The translations under genes were made by a program, and so were the position numbers. The notes beneath the pieces were generated by a model. It made no database searches. It saw nothing but the letters and a program-made list of their open reading frames with translations, and was not told the origin of the DNA. From Pseudopedobacter saltans (GTDB lineage Bacteria > Bacteroidota > Bacteroidia > Chitinophagales > Chitinophagaceae), in assembly GCA_003241175.1 (NCBI GenBank), contig QFOI01000212.1, positions 1 through 6,351 of the forward strand: a stretch of DNA of 6,351 nt, given 5' to 3'. Shown here one piece after another: positions 1 through 6,351 of this stretch (position 1 is its first letter; every line of letters begins with the position of its first letter).

Positions 1-26
1 TTTGCCGTCCGAAAAATTAAAAGTTC

Positions 27-287
27 ATGGCAAATCATAAAGCTACCAAAAAAGATACACGTCAAGCTGCAAAACGCAGAGATCGTAACCGTTACTATGG
101 CAAGACAACACGTAATGCAATACGTGATTTGAAAGCTGTTGCTAGCGATGATAAAGCTTATGATGAAAAACTTCCTTTGACAGTTTCTATGATTGACAAA
201 TTGGCTAAGAGAGGTGTTATTCATAAGAATAAAGCAAATAACTTGAAGAGCAAACTTGCAAGAAAAACTTCTTTGAAAACTGCTTAA
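27..287 (+). CDS. rpsT: 30S ribosomal protein S20
   Basis: Encodes an 86-residue, strongly basic protein, the usual length for bacterial S20. S20 is a primary binder of 16S rRNA in the small subunit and helps assemble its body. The N-terminus (MANHKATKKD) and the block at residues 61-77, with the family's G-V-I-H-K-N-K-A core at 63-70, are diagnostic. The rest is Lys/Arg-rich helix, as expected for the three-helix S20 fold. The ATG at 27 is the natural start because the conserved MANHK begins there. It is preceded by A-rich sequence with no Shine-Dalgarno motif, which is normal in Bacteroidota. Its promoter must lie outside the window, since only 26 nt precede the gene. An intrinsic terminator follows 40 nt after the stop, so it is probably monocistronic or last in its unit. 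Confidence 0.97.
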   Translation: MANHKATKKDTRQAAKRRDRNRYYGKTTRNAIRDLKAVASDDKAYDEKLPLTVSMIDKLAKRGVIHKNKANNLKSKLARKTSLKTA

Positions 288-327
288 TTAGGTTTAATGC
301 AATTCAATAAGTTGGACAAAGATATTT

Positions 328-353
328 GCCCCGCCATATTAGCGGGGCTTTTT
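328..353 (+). terminator. Intrinsic terminator after rpsT
   Basis: A perfect 7-bp GC-rich stem (GCCCCGC at 328-334 pairing with GCGGGGC at 342-348) encloses a 7-nt loop and is followed directly by TTTTT (349-353). This is a textbook Rho-independent terminator for the upstream S20 gene. It ends only 35 nt before the guaA start, so the guaA promoter must overlap it or be very compact. Confidence 0.9.
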
Positions 354-388
354 CGTTTATACTTTACCGCCTGTTAAACAAAATGGTT

Positions 389-1924
389 ATGACTGAAAGA
401 ATTCTTATACTTGATTTCGGAAGCCAATATACCCAGCTGATAGCAAGAGCTGTGCGTGAGGCCAATGTGTATTGTGAAATTATCCCTTTCCACAAATCTT
501 TTGATATGGACGATTCCTTGAAGGGAATCATATTGAGTGGATCCCCTTGCAGTGTCAATGACGAAGGAGCGCCAGATGTCGATATTCAGGCAATGGTTGC
601 TAAAGTTCCTGTACTTGGCGTTTGTTATGGTGCACAGCTGACAGCAAAAAGATTTGGCGGAAGTGTAGGTAAGTCTAATAAGCGTGAATATGGCCGTGCT
701 CATCTTCACTTAGAAAAGATGGATCCTTTTTTCGAAGGTGTCGCTGAGGGATCGCAAGTCTGGATGAGCCACAGTGATTCTATTAAAGAATTACCACAAG
801 ATTTTGAAATATTGGCCACTACTCAAAGTATACCTGTTGCGGCTTTTAAGAAAGCAACTTCAGATACTAAACCATTGTATGGTTTGCAATTTCATCCCGA
901 AGTATATCATTCCACAGATGGAAAAGCATTGATCAAAAATTTCTTGGTGGAAGTTTGTGGTTGTCATCAGGATTGGACTCCCGCTTCATTTGTACAAGAA
1001 ACCGTCGAACGTCTTAAAACTGAGATCGGTGACGCTCACGTTATCATGGCTTTGAGTGGAGGTGTTGACAGTACGGTTGCAGCAACTTTGATAAGTAAAG
1101 CTATTGGCGACAGGTTGCATGGCATATTTGTAGACAATGGATTGTTACGCAAAAACGAATTTGAAGATGTATTGAAAATATATGCGCAACTAGACCTCAA
1201 CGTCAAAGGAGTGGATGCAAAAGATCTTTTTTATAAAGGTTTGGATGGTGTCACGGATCCAGAAGCTAAACGTAAGGTAATCGGAAAAACATTCATAGAT
1301 GTTTTTCATGATGAAGCACTATTGGTGAAAGAAGCAAGCTTTTTAGGTCAGGGAACTATTTACCCTGATGTTATAGAAAGTACAAGTGTCAACGGGCCTT
1401 CTGTTACCATTAAATCTCATCATAACGTAGGTGGACTTCCCGCTGACATGAACCTCAAATTAGTAGAACCTCTGCGTTATTTATTTAAAGATGAAGTGCG
1501 TAGGGTAGGAGTGGAACTAGGTATACCTCACGACCTACTTTTTCGACACCCGTTCCCAGGTCCAGGTCTAGGTATTCGCATATTGGGAGACATCACACCA
1601 GAAAAAGTTGAACTGCTTCAAAATGCAGATTATCACTATACAAAAGCTTTGAAAGACTTTAAACTATATGATGAAGTTTGGCAAGCTGGAACAATATTAT
1701 TGCCAATAAAAAGTGTTGGTGTAATGGGTGATGAACGTACTTACGAATCTACAGTTGCTCTCCGTGCCGTAACGTCTGTTGACGGTATGACGGCAGATTG
1801 GGCGCATTTACCTTATGATTTCTTGGCGTTCGTTTCCAATGAAATTATCAACAATGTAAAAGGCATTAACCGCGTTGTTTATGATATAAGTAGCAAACCG
1901 CCCGCTACTATTGAGTGGGAATAG
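389..1924 (+). CDS. guaA: GMP synthase (glutamine-hydrolysing)
   Basis: Converts XMP, ATP and glutamine to GMP in the cytoplasm, the last step of de novo guanine nucleotide synthesis. From ATG 389 the protein has 511 residues, the normal length for the fused two-domain enzyme. The class I glutamine amidotransferase domain fills about residues 5-190. Its catalytic Cys is C79 in GVCYGAQ, with H169 and E171 in QFHPE completing the triad. The ATP-pyrophosphatase domain follows, with the P-loop SGGVDS at 223-228 and the conserved KSHHNVGG at 342-349. The C-terminal dimerisation domain starts near the signature RHPFPGPGLG (386-395) and ends in the typical KPPATIEWE. All key residues are present, so the enzyme should be active. 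An in-frame ATG at 383 (MVMTER...) is an alternative start with A-rich sequence just ahead. ATG 389 gives the family-typical MTERILILDFGSQ beginning. Any start further upstream would fall inside the rpsT terminator hairpin. Confidence 0.97.
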   Translation: MTERILILDFGSQYTQLIARAVREANVYCEIIPFHKSFDMDDSLKGIILSGSPCSVNDEGAPDVDIQAMVAKVPVLGVCYGAQLTAKRFGGSVGKSNKREYGRAHLHLEKMDPFFEGVAEGSQVWMSHSDSIKELPQDFEILATTQSIPVAAFKKATSDTKPLYGLQFHPEVYHSTDGKALIKNFLVEVCGCHQDWTPASFVQETVERLKTEIGDAHVIMALSGGVDSTVAATLISKAIGDRLHGIFVDNGLLRKNEFEDVLKIYAQLDLNVKGVDAKDLFYKGLDGVTDPEAKRKVIGKTFIDVFHDEALLVKEASFLGQGTIYPDVIESTSVNGPSVTIKSHHNVGGLPADMNLKLVEPLRYLFKDEVRRVGVELGIPHDLLFRHPFPGPGLGIRILGDITPEKVELLQNADYHYTKALKDFKLYDEVWQAGTILLPIKSVGVMGDERTYESTVALRAVTSVDGMTADWAHLPYDFLAFVSNEIINNVKGINRVVYDISSKPPATIEWE

Positions 1925-1944
1925 TTTATAAAAGTAAATAGATG

Positions 1945-1983
1945 AACAGTAGAGGACACTTGTAATAAGTGTCCTCTACTGTT
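1945..1983 (+). terminator. Hairpin terminator after guaA
   Basis: An uninterrupted 17-bp inverted repeat (1945-1961 pairing with 1967-1983) closes a 5-nt loop GTAAT. It begins 20 nt after the guaA stop codon. The 3' arm runs into GTTTTA, a short U-tract, so it is probably a Rho-independent terminator for guaA. The stem is longer and less GC-rich than the rpsT terminator and its T-run is weak. It may therefore also act by protecting the mRNA 3' end. It separates the housekeeping genes from the susC promoter region. Confidence 0.75.
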
Positions 1984-2026
1984 TTATATGCCTAGTATTC
2001 TCAGTGTCTTGTTACAATTATTTACT

Positions 2027-2038
2027 GCAAACGTTTGC
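2027..2038. promoter_or_regulatory. Putative LacI/GalR-family operator
   Basis: GCAAACGTTTGC is a perfect 12-bp palindrome with a central CG. LacI/GalR-family repressors such as PurR and CcpA recognise sites of this form: the centre of the E. coli PurR consensus is CAAACGTTTNC, and catabolite-response elements share the AA-CG core. It lies 3 nt upstream of the -7 element of the presumed susC promoter, within the promoter spacer, so a bound protein would block RNA polymerase. The palindrome is seen directly. The protein family is inferred and no regulator gene is in the window. Confidence 0.6.
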
Positions 2039-2041
2039 GCT

Positions 2042-2049
2042 TATATTTG
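2042..2049 (+). promoter_or_regulatory. Bacteroidota-type -7 promoter element for susCD
   Basis: TATATTTG matches the Bacteroidota primary-sigma -7 consensus TAnnTTTG at every fixed position. No clear TTTG or TTG -33 element sits at the usual distance of about 20 nt upstream. The nearest TTG (2009-2011) is 30 nt away, so the promoter may be weak or helped by an activator. Transcription would start a few bases after 2049, giving a leader of about 90 nt before susC. It is the only good promoter match between the guaA terminator and susC. Confidence 0.55.
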
Positions 2050-2054
2050 AATTT

Positions 2055-2144
2055 CACATTACCTACTTTTAGTGTCGAAAGAGGCTATTAAGGTTCTTTT
2101 CCCCTCCTCCCTTCTAAATTATTTAAGCAAAATAACAATGCAGT
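2055..2144 (+). other. Predicted 5' untranslated leader of susC mRNA
   Basis: This is the stretch between the predicted transcription start and the susC start codon. It includes an uninterrupted 22-nt pyrimidine run (2094-2115) whose centre contains CCTCC, the same core as the anti-Shine-Dalgarno of 16S rRNA. It then turns AT-rich (AAATTATTTAAGCAAAATAA) just before the gene. An out-of-frame ATG at 2138 opens a four-codon reading frame (M-Q-Y-D, stop at 2150) that overlaps the susC start. I see no strong hairpin, riboswitch or ribosome-binding site. The boundaries depend on the promoter call. Confidence 0.35.
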
Positions 2145-5100
2145 ATGATTAATTTGATTAAAGCGTCAATGTTCATTCGGAATATGATGTTTCACAGTAA
2201 AGTTATTAAAGGTTGGTTTTGTTTTTGTATTGGATTTGCGATAATGGGTTGTTTTTTTTTGAACCCGATTAATGCAATCTCTCAAAACAGAAGTTCACAA
2301 GTTATAGAATCACCCATTTATGGAGTCGTTTATGATTCCGCAAGTAGACCTTTAGAAGATGTATCTGTGGTTGTTCAACGAACCAAGAAGGGAGTTTTAA
2401 CCGATAAGAATGGCAACTTTAATTTGAATGTTGAAAAGGGAGATACTTTGGTGATAAGTCGTCTTGGGTACATTACTCAAAATCTTGTGATAGATGACAG
2501 AACTCAATACTCCATGACTCTGCTTAATAGTCATTCGGACGACAAGCTTGGAGAAGTAGTAGTAGTGGCATTTGGGAACAAACAAAAGAAGACGTTGGTC
2601 GAGTCTATATCAGTGGTTGATGAGAGTTTAATAAAGAATAGACCTGTAAATAATGTGGCCTCTGCATTACAAGGGCAGGCTCCAGGTCTGAATATTGTTT
2701 CAAGCTCAGGACAGCCTGGCATAGCACCATCTATCAATATTAGAGGCATCGGTTCCATCATGAGTGGTACTAATATATTAGTGATTGTTGATGGGATGCC
2801 AGGAAGTTTGACTATGCTTGATCCCAACGATGTTGCTTCTGTCTCTATATTGAAAGATGCTTCTGCTTCTTCTCTTTATGGGGCTAGAGCAGCTAATGGT
2901 GTTATATTAGTGACTACTAAAAAAGGTAAATTAGGAAGGCTTTCAATTGATTATTCTGGCTATGTAGGTTGGCAACAACCAACAGGGTTATTAAAGGAGG
3001 CAGATGCATATAATTATGCCAATGCTTTCAACGAGGCAACTATGTATGATATAATCAAACCAACAAGTCTAAACTTTGACTCATCCAAAATGATATTTAC
3101 CCTAGACCAGTTAAATGGCTGGAAATCAGGTAAAGTGGCAAGTACTGATTGGCGAAAAGCATTATTTGAAGGTAACAACGGCTTTACACAATCCCATTAT
3201 GTCAATATAGCGGGTGGGATCAGTCAGGGAGATCTAACTTTAAGAAGTACATTGTCTTTCGGTTTTCTAGAACAAAATGGAAAAGTTGCCAATACAAATT
3301 ACAAACGTTATTCCATACGTACGAATAATGAACTGAAATACAAACGTTTTACAGCTAACCTATCAGCTGGTCTAGTCAGCGATAATCGTTATGAACCATC
3401 TTCTAAGGCTGTTGGTAATCTTGGATCTATCATTAGCGCCATAAATAGGCAAAGGCCAGTTGATTCTATTAAGTTGTATGATGGTAGTTGGAATATTACT
3501 TCTACAAATGATACACGCAATCCGGTAAGACAGGCAGAAGAGGGTGGATACAATAATCCGACAACAAACAATGTATTGGTTAATGCCAGTACAGCCTATA
3601 ATATATGGGAGAATTTGACATTGAAATACACTTTGGGAGTAAATTATACATTCAATTCTACTTCGTTGTTCCAAAATGCATTAGAATGGTACAATGGAAC
3701 AACGACAGGCCCTAATATGTCTACCATGTCTAATTATTGGGATAGAAATATTACACAAAATGCGATATTGTCCTATAACAAGACAATACAAAAACATCAT
3801 TTTGATGCAATCGTAGGCTGGGAGAAATTAATAGAAAACTATAATAGCTCTACTCTGTCGAGAAGCAATTTCATTAATAATAGCTCTGGTAGCATGCCAT
3901 TAGGTGACCCCACGACACAGACAAATAGTAGCGCACAATACAAATCGATATTAAATGGTTTTTTTGGTCGTTTTAACTATGATTTTGATCAAAGATATAT
4001 GGCAGAATTTAACTTTAGGAGAGATGCTTCTTCTCGTTTGACACCGAGTCAGAATACAGATGTTTTTCCTTCCATGGCATTGGGCTGGAGGGTCTCAGAA
4101 GAAAATTTTTGGACGAATTTGAAGCACATATTTCCAGAGTTGAAACTAAGGGCAAGTTACGGGATGTTGGGCAATGCTGGAGTTTTGGATAACTATTCTG
4201 GAGCCGACAATAATAATAAATACTATAGTTATAATAGTATTATAGGCGCTATCCGTTCCAATGGTTTGGGATACAATCTGCAATCTGTTTTTGACGGAAC
4301 GATTTATAATGCGTTTTCATTGGTACAAAACCCTAACAACACACTTAGGTGGGAAAGAACGATTGTTACAGATATTGCAATCGAAGGCTCATTGTTTGTT
4401 CCTAAATTGACGTATTCTATTGGATATTTTAACAAAAGGACAAATAGAATGCTTTTTCCTAAACCCATTTCGGATGTTAACGGAGTGCAAGGTTCAGTAG
4501 GAGTAGGTAGTCAGGCTGCGTTTGCGGCGAACTTGGGAAGCATGCATAATAGAGGTATTGAAGTAGCCTTTGGATATTCAAGCGCCAGTAAGACTGGGTT
4601 TGGGTATAGCCTGAATGCCAATTATTCCTATATCACGAGTAAAATTTTGGATTTAGGAGGATTGGATCTACGCTCTACTTATAGTTTGCAAGTGGGTAGC
4701 CCTCTCAGTACGTTTTATCTTTATGAAAGCGATGGTTTGCTGACCAAAGATGAGTATGTCAATCAACAATCGCAGGACCCGATCTTAACAGGTCAGAAAT
4801 GGGGTGACCAGCGTATTAAAGACATGACTGGAGATAACAAAATTACAGCCGCAGATAAAGTGATGATTAATAAATCCGGAGTGCCTAAACATCTATTCGG
4901 GCTTAACTTTGACTTTAATTATAAGAATGTAGGTATTGCAGGTATGTTGCAAGGAGCTGCTGATTACTATAAATATCTAGGCGCTAGCGTTGGGTATGGA
5001 TTCAATACCGGATACAGTATTACAGACTGGACTATTCAAAACTCTTACAACCCACTCATTAATCCTGATAATTACAACACTAGATTGCCGCGCGTGTCTG

Positions 5101-5375
5101 TCTCTAACACAATCAATACTACTTATCCGTCCACAATGTTTTTGTTTAATAGCTCTTATGTTCGCTTAAAAAATTTGCAGTTTTATTATGATCTGCCAAG
5201 CGGCTATTTGCAAAAAATACATATGAAAAACTTGAGGATTTATGCATCTGGTCAGAACTTGTTCACTTGGTCTAAGTTGCCAAGGGCCTTAGGCATTGAT
5301 CCGGAAATTAGTAGTGCTACCGCAGGTTATCCACTGGTCAAGATTTACACATTGGGCGTGAATGTCTCACTTTAA
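2145..5375 (+). CDS. SusC-like TonB-dependent outer-membrane transporter
   Basis: Encodes a 1076-residue protein of the SusC/RagA family, full length for the family. It forms the outer-membrane barrel that imports ligands handed over by its SusD partner, powered by TonB/ExbBD. A Lys-bearing start and hydrophobic core (about 22-42) form a signal peptide, with cleavage likely near A44-Q47. A CarboxypepD_reg-like domain follows (about 58-130; G60, D64, P69-L70, T86-D87, G90-F92, G108-Y109). Next come LGEVVVVAFG at 135-144, the SusC-type segment before the plug, and the plug domain (to about 262) with RGIGS at 200, VDGMP at 215 and LKDASAS...YGARAANGV at 236-253. The barrel fills the rest and ends in the typical YTLGVNVSL. 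A Ca-binding-like loop, D893-M-T-G-D-N-K-I-T-A-A-D904, is common in the family. There is no N-terminal STN domain. ATGs at 2169, 2184 or 2187 could be the true start and would give a more usual signal peptide. Substrate is unknown. Confidence 0.95.
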   Translation: MINLIKASMFIRNMMFHSKVIKGWFCFCIGFAIMGCFFLNPINAISQNRSSQVIESPIYGVVYDSASRPLEDVSVVVQRTKKGVLTDKNGNFNLNVEKGDTLVISRLGYITQNLVIDDRTQYSMTLLNSHSDDKLGEVVVVAFGNKQKKTLVESISVVDESLIKNRPVNNVASALQGQAPGLNIVSSSGQPGIAPSINIRGIGSIMSGTNILVIVDGMPGSLTMLDPNDVASVSILKDASASSLYGARAANGVILVTTKKGKLGRLSIDYSGYVGWQQPTGLLKEADAYNYANAFNEATMYDIIKPTSLNFDSSKMIFTLDQLNGWKSGKVASTDWRKALFEGNNGFTQSHYVNIAGGISQGDLTLRSTLSFGFLEQNGKVANTNYKRYSIRTNNELKYKRFTANLSAGLVSDNRYEPSSKAVGNLGSIISAINRQRPVDSIKLYDGSWNITSTNDTRNPVRQAEEGGYNNPTTNNVLVNASTAYNIWENLTLKYTLGVNYTFNSTSLFQNALEWYNGTTTGPNMSTMSNYWDRNITQNAILSYNKTIQKHHFDAIVGWEKLIENYNSSTLSRSNFINNSSGSMPLGDPTTQTNSSAQYKSILNGFFGRFNYDFDQRYMAEFNFRRDASSRLTPSQNTDVFPSMALGWRVSEENFWTNLKHIFPELKLRASYGMLGNAGVLDNYSGADNNNKYYSYNSIIGAIRSNGLGYNLQSVFDGTIYNAFSLVQNPNNTLRWERTIVTDIAIEGSLFVPKLTYSIGYFNKRTNRMLFPKPISDVNGVQGSVGVGSQAAFAANLGSMHNRGIEVAFGYSSASKTGFGYSLNANYSYITSKILDLGGLDLRSTYSLQVGSPLSTFYLYESDGLLTKDEYVNQQSQDPILTGQKWGDQRIKDMTGDNKITAADKVMINKSGVPKHLFGLNFDFNYKNVGIAGMLQGAADYYKYLGASVGYGFNTGYSITDWTIQNSYNPLINPDNYNTRLPRVSVSNTINTTYPSTMFLFNSSYVRLKNLQFYYDLPSGYLQKIHMKNLRIYASGQNLFTWSKLPRALGIDPEISSATAGYPLVKIYTLGVNVSL

Positions 5376-5387
5376 AATACCATTAAA

Positions 5388-6351
5388 ATGAATAAAATAT
5401 TAATAATAAGTTTTTTTTCCTTGGTAATATATTCTTGTTCCAAGATGGATCTATCTCCTACAGACGCCTATTCATCGAAAACCTTTTTTACTTCTCAAAG
5501 TGCTGCGATGAGTAGCTTGTCAGCTTGTTATGCTCTGACTAATTTAGGAGGACAATTTGAAGGGGGAAACAATTATTTCTTAGACGATATTACAGACAAT
5601 GCATATTGTGGCTTTACTAATCAGCTGTCATTTTTTATTCCGCTAGGAACTATTACGGCAGCGTTGACTGGGAAGTATGCTGACTTTTACAGAACCTATT
5701 TTCCTTATACAGGTATTGCTTCTGATAATACATTCTTGGCGAATATTGATGCGGTGCAGATGGACGCATCACTGAAAGCTCAATGGAAAGCGGAAGTGAG
5801 ATTTCTTCGTGCTTTTGATTATGCGCGTAAGTACATGTTTTGGGGAGGTGTTCCTTTAGTTACAAATCCTTTAAATAATGGAGATGAAGCAAAAATTCCG
5901 AGAAGTTCTGGTGATTCAATCGTTCAGTTTTGTTTAAGTGAATTGACGGACGTAATTGACATATTGCCTAACACAATAGATAAAAATGATGCTGCTCGAG
6001 CTACAAAAGGCGCCGCACTTTTGTTAAAAGCAAGACTAGAACTTTTCTGTGCGGGTTTGAAAGCTAATGGTATGGCTGATGGCGTTACAGAAAAGGGAGC
6101 TGTAGATGTCTCTACTGCCTCTAAGTATTATGCTGCGGCTGCGGCTGATGCTCAAACAATTATAGGATTAAATCAGTATAAGTTATCTCCTGATTATGAA
6201 GGGCTTTTTTGGGAAAAAAATCAGGGGGCGGCGAATAGGCAAGGAGAAGTATTGTTTGAAGTAGCATATTCTTATCCTAATTACGGCTCCGATCTAAGTG
6301 CACTATACACTTTAGTTGAAGGGGGGTGGAATTCTGAAAGCCCTACTCAGG
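5388..6351 (+). CDS. SusD-like surface lipoprotein (3' end beyond window)
   Basis: An open frame of 321 codons starts 12 nt after the susC stop and continues past the right edge. It is a RagB/SusD-family nutrient-binding lipoprotein, the lid that captures ligand and closes over the SusC barrel at the outer surface. The first 16 residues are a lipoprotein signal (MNKILIISFFSLVIYS) with the acylated Cys at C17 in I-Y-S-C; Tyr at -2 is slightly unusual for a lipobox. SKMDLSPTD follows, like the N-termini of mature SusD proteins. The family's best-conserved segment is at 133-158: W-K-A-E-V-R-F-L-R-A-F-D-Y, then W-G-G-V-P-L-V. Helical Ala-rich stretches at about 204-218 and 240-256 fit the TPR-like scaffold. 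SusD proteins usually have about 450-650 residues, so a third to a half is missing. The tight spacing implies co-transcription with susC. The specificity-determining part is incomplete, so no substrate is proposed. Confidence 0.93.
   Translation, partial: MNKILIISFFSLVIYSCSKMDLSPTDAYSSKTFFTSQSAAMSSLSACYALTNLGGQFEGGNNYFLDDITDNAYCGFTNQLSFFIPLGTITAALTGKYADFYRTYFPYTGIASDNTFLANIDAVQMDASLKAQWKAEVRFLRAFDYARKYMFWGGVPLVTNPLNNGDEAKIPRSSGDSIVQFCLSELTDVIDILPNTIDKNDAARATKGAALLLKARLELFCAGLKANGMADGVTEKGAVDVSTASKYYAAAAADAQTIIGLNQYKLSPDYEGLFWEKNQGAANRQGEVLFEVAYSYPNYGSDLSALYTLVEGGWNSESPTQ

Noticed and set aside
326..388. N-terminal extension of GuaA starting at TTG 326
   Set aside because: It would translate the rpsT terminator hairpin, and GMP synthases begin at the MTERILILDFGSQ-like sequence; ATG 389 (or 383) fits.
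364..709. Two minus-strand open frames opposite guaA
   Set aside because: They lie wholly antisense to a highly conserved enzyme, resemble no known family and are shadows of the guaA reading frame.
1969..2076. AGTGTC occurring three times (1969, 2003, 2071)
   Set aside because: A hexamer with irregular spacing and no shared flanks, one copy being part of the terminator stem; consistent with chance.
2138..2152. Short upstream ATG frame (M-Q-Y-D) overlapping the susC start
   Set aside because: Only four codons, with no sign of conservation or a ribosome-binding site; noted in the leader entry but not called as a gene.
2397..2827. Two minus-strand open frames opposite the susC N-terminal and plug regions
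   Set aside because: They are antisense shadows of a well-supported gene and show no recognisable protein features.
3372..3674. Minus-strand open frames opposite the susC barrel region
   Set aside because: Two overlapping antisense frames in different phases with no domain signature; by-products of the sense codon pattern.
4219..4241. 8-bp AT-rich inverted repeat inside susC
   Set aside because: It falls in a stretch coding for Asn, Lys, Tyr and Ser, where AT-rich codons make such palindromes by chance; there is no T-run or regulatory context.

Overview
The window looks like a piece of a Bacteroidota chromosome. Three things support this: an adjacent SusC-like/SusD-like gene pair, which is a hallmark of the phylum; a good match to the Bacteroidota -7 promoter element (TAnnTTTG) upstream of susC; and A-rich sequence rather than Shine-Dalgarno motifs in front of the start codons. 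The DNA is AT-rich. The S20 and GMP synthase proteins read like those of the Chitinophagales/Sphingobacteriales branch, but that finer placement is recall-based inference.

Layout, all on the + strand. Positions 27-287 encode ribosomal protein S20 (rpsT), followed by a short GC-rich intrinsic terminator (328-353). Positions 389-1924 encode GMP synthase (guaA), followed by a long perfect hairpin (1945-1983) that probably ends the housekeeping part. Positions 1986-2144 form a regulatory stretch. It holds a 12-bp perfect palindrome of LacI/GalR-operator type, a -7 promoter element four bases after it, and an untranslated leader of about 90 nt with a pure pyrimidine run. Positions 2145-5375 encode a full-length SusC-like TonB-dependent transporter. 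After a 12-nt gap, a SusD-like surface lipoprotein begins at 5388 and runs off the right edge.

The first half is core metabolism: translation and the last step of GMP synthesis. The second half is the start of a nutrient-uptake operon. SusD would capture a ligand (glycan, oligosaccharide, peptide or similar) at the cell surface and close over the SusC barrel, which imports it using TonB energy. No enzyme, sensor or regulator gene lies inside the window, so the substrate cannot be named. SusC has no N-terminal STN signalling domain, which argues against ECF-sigma/anti-sigma control. The palindrome in the promoter suggests a LacI-family repressor instead. I see no wholly new system, mobile element, CRISPR array or RNA gene. 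The most interesting signal is the operator/promoter arrangement ahead of susC.
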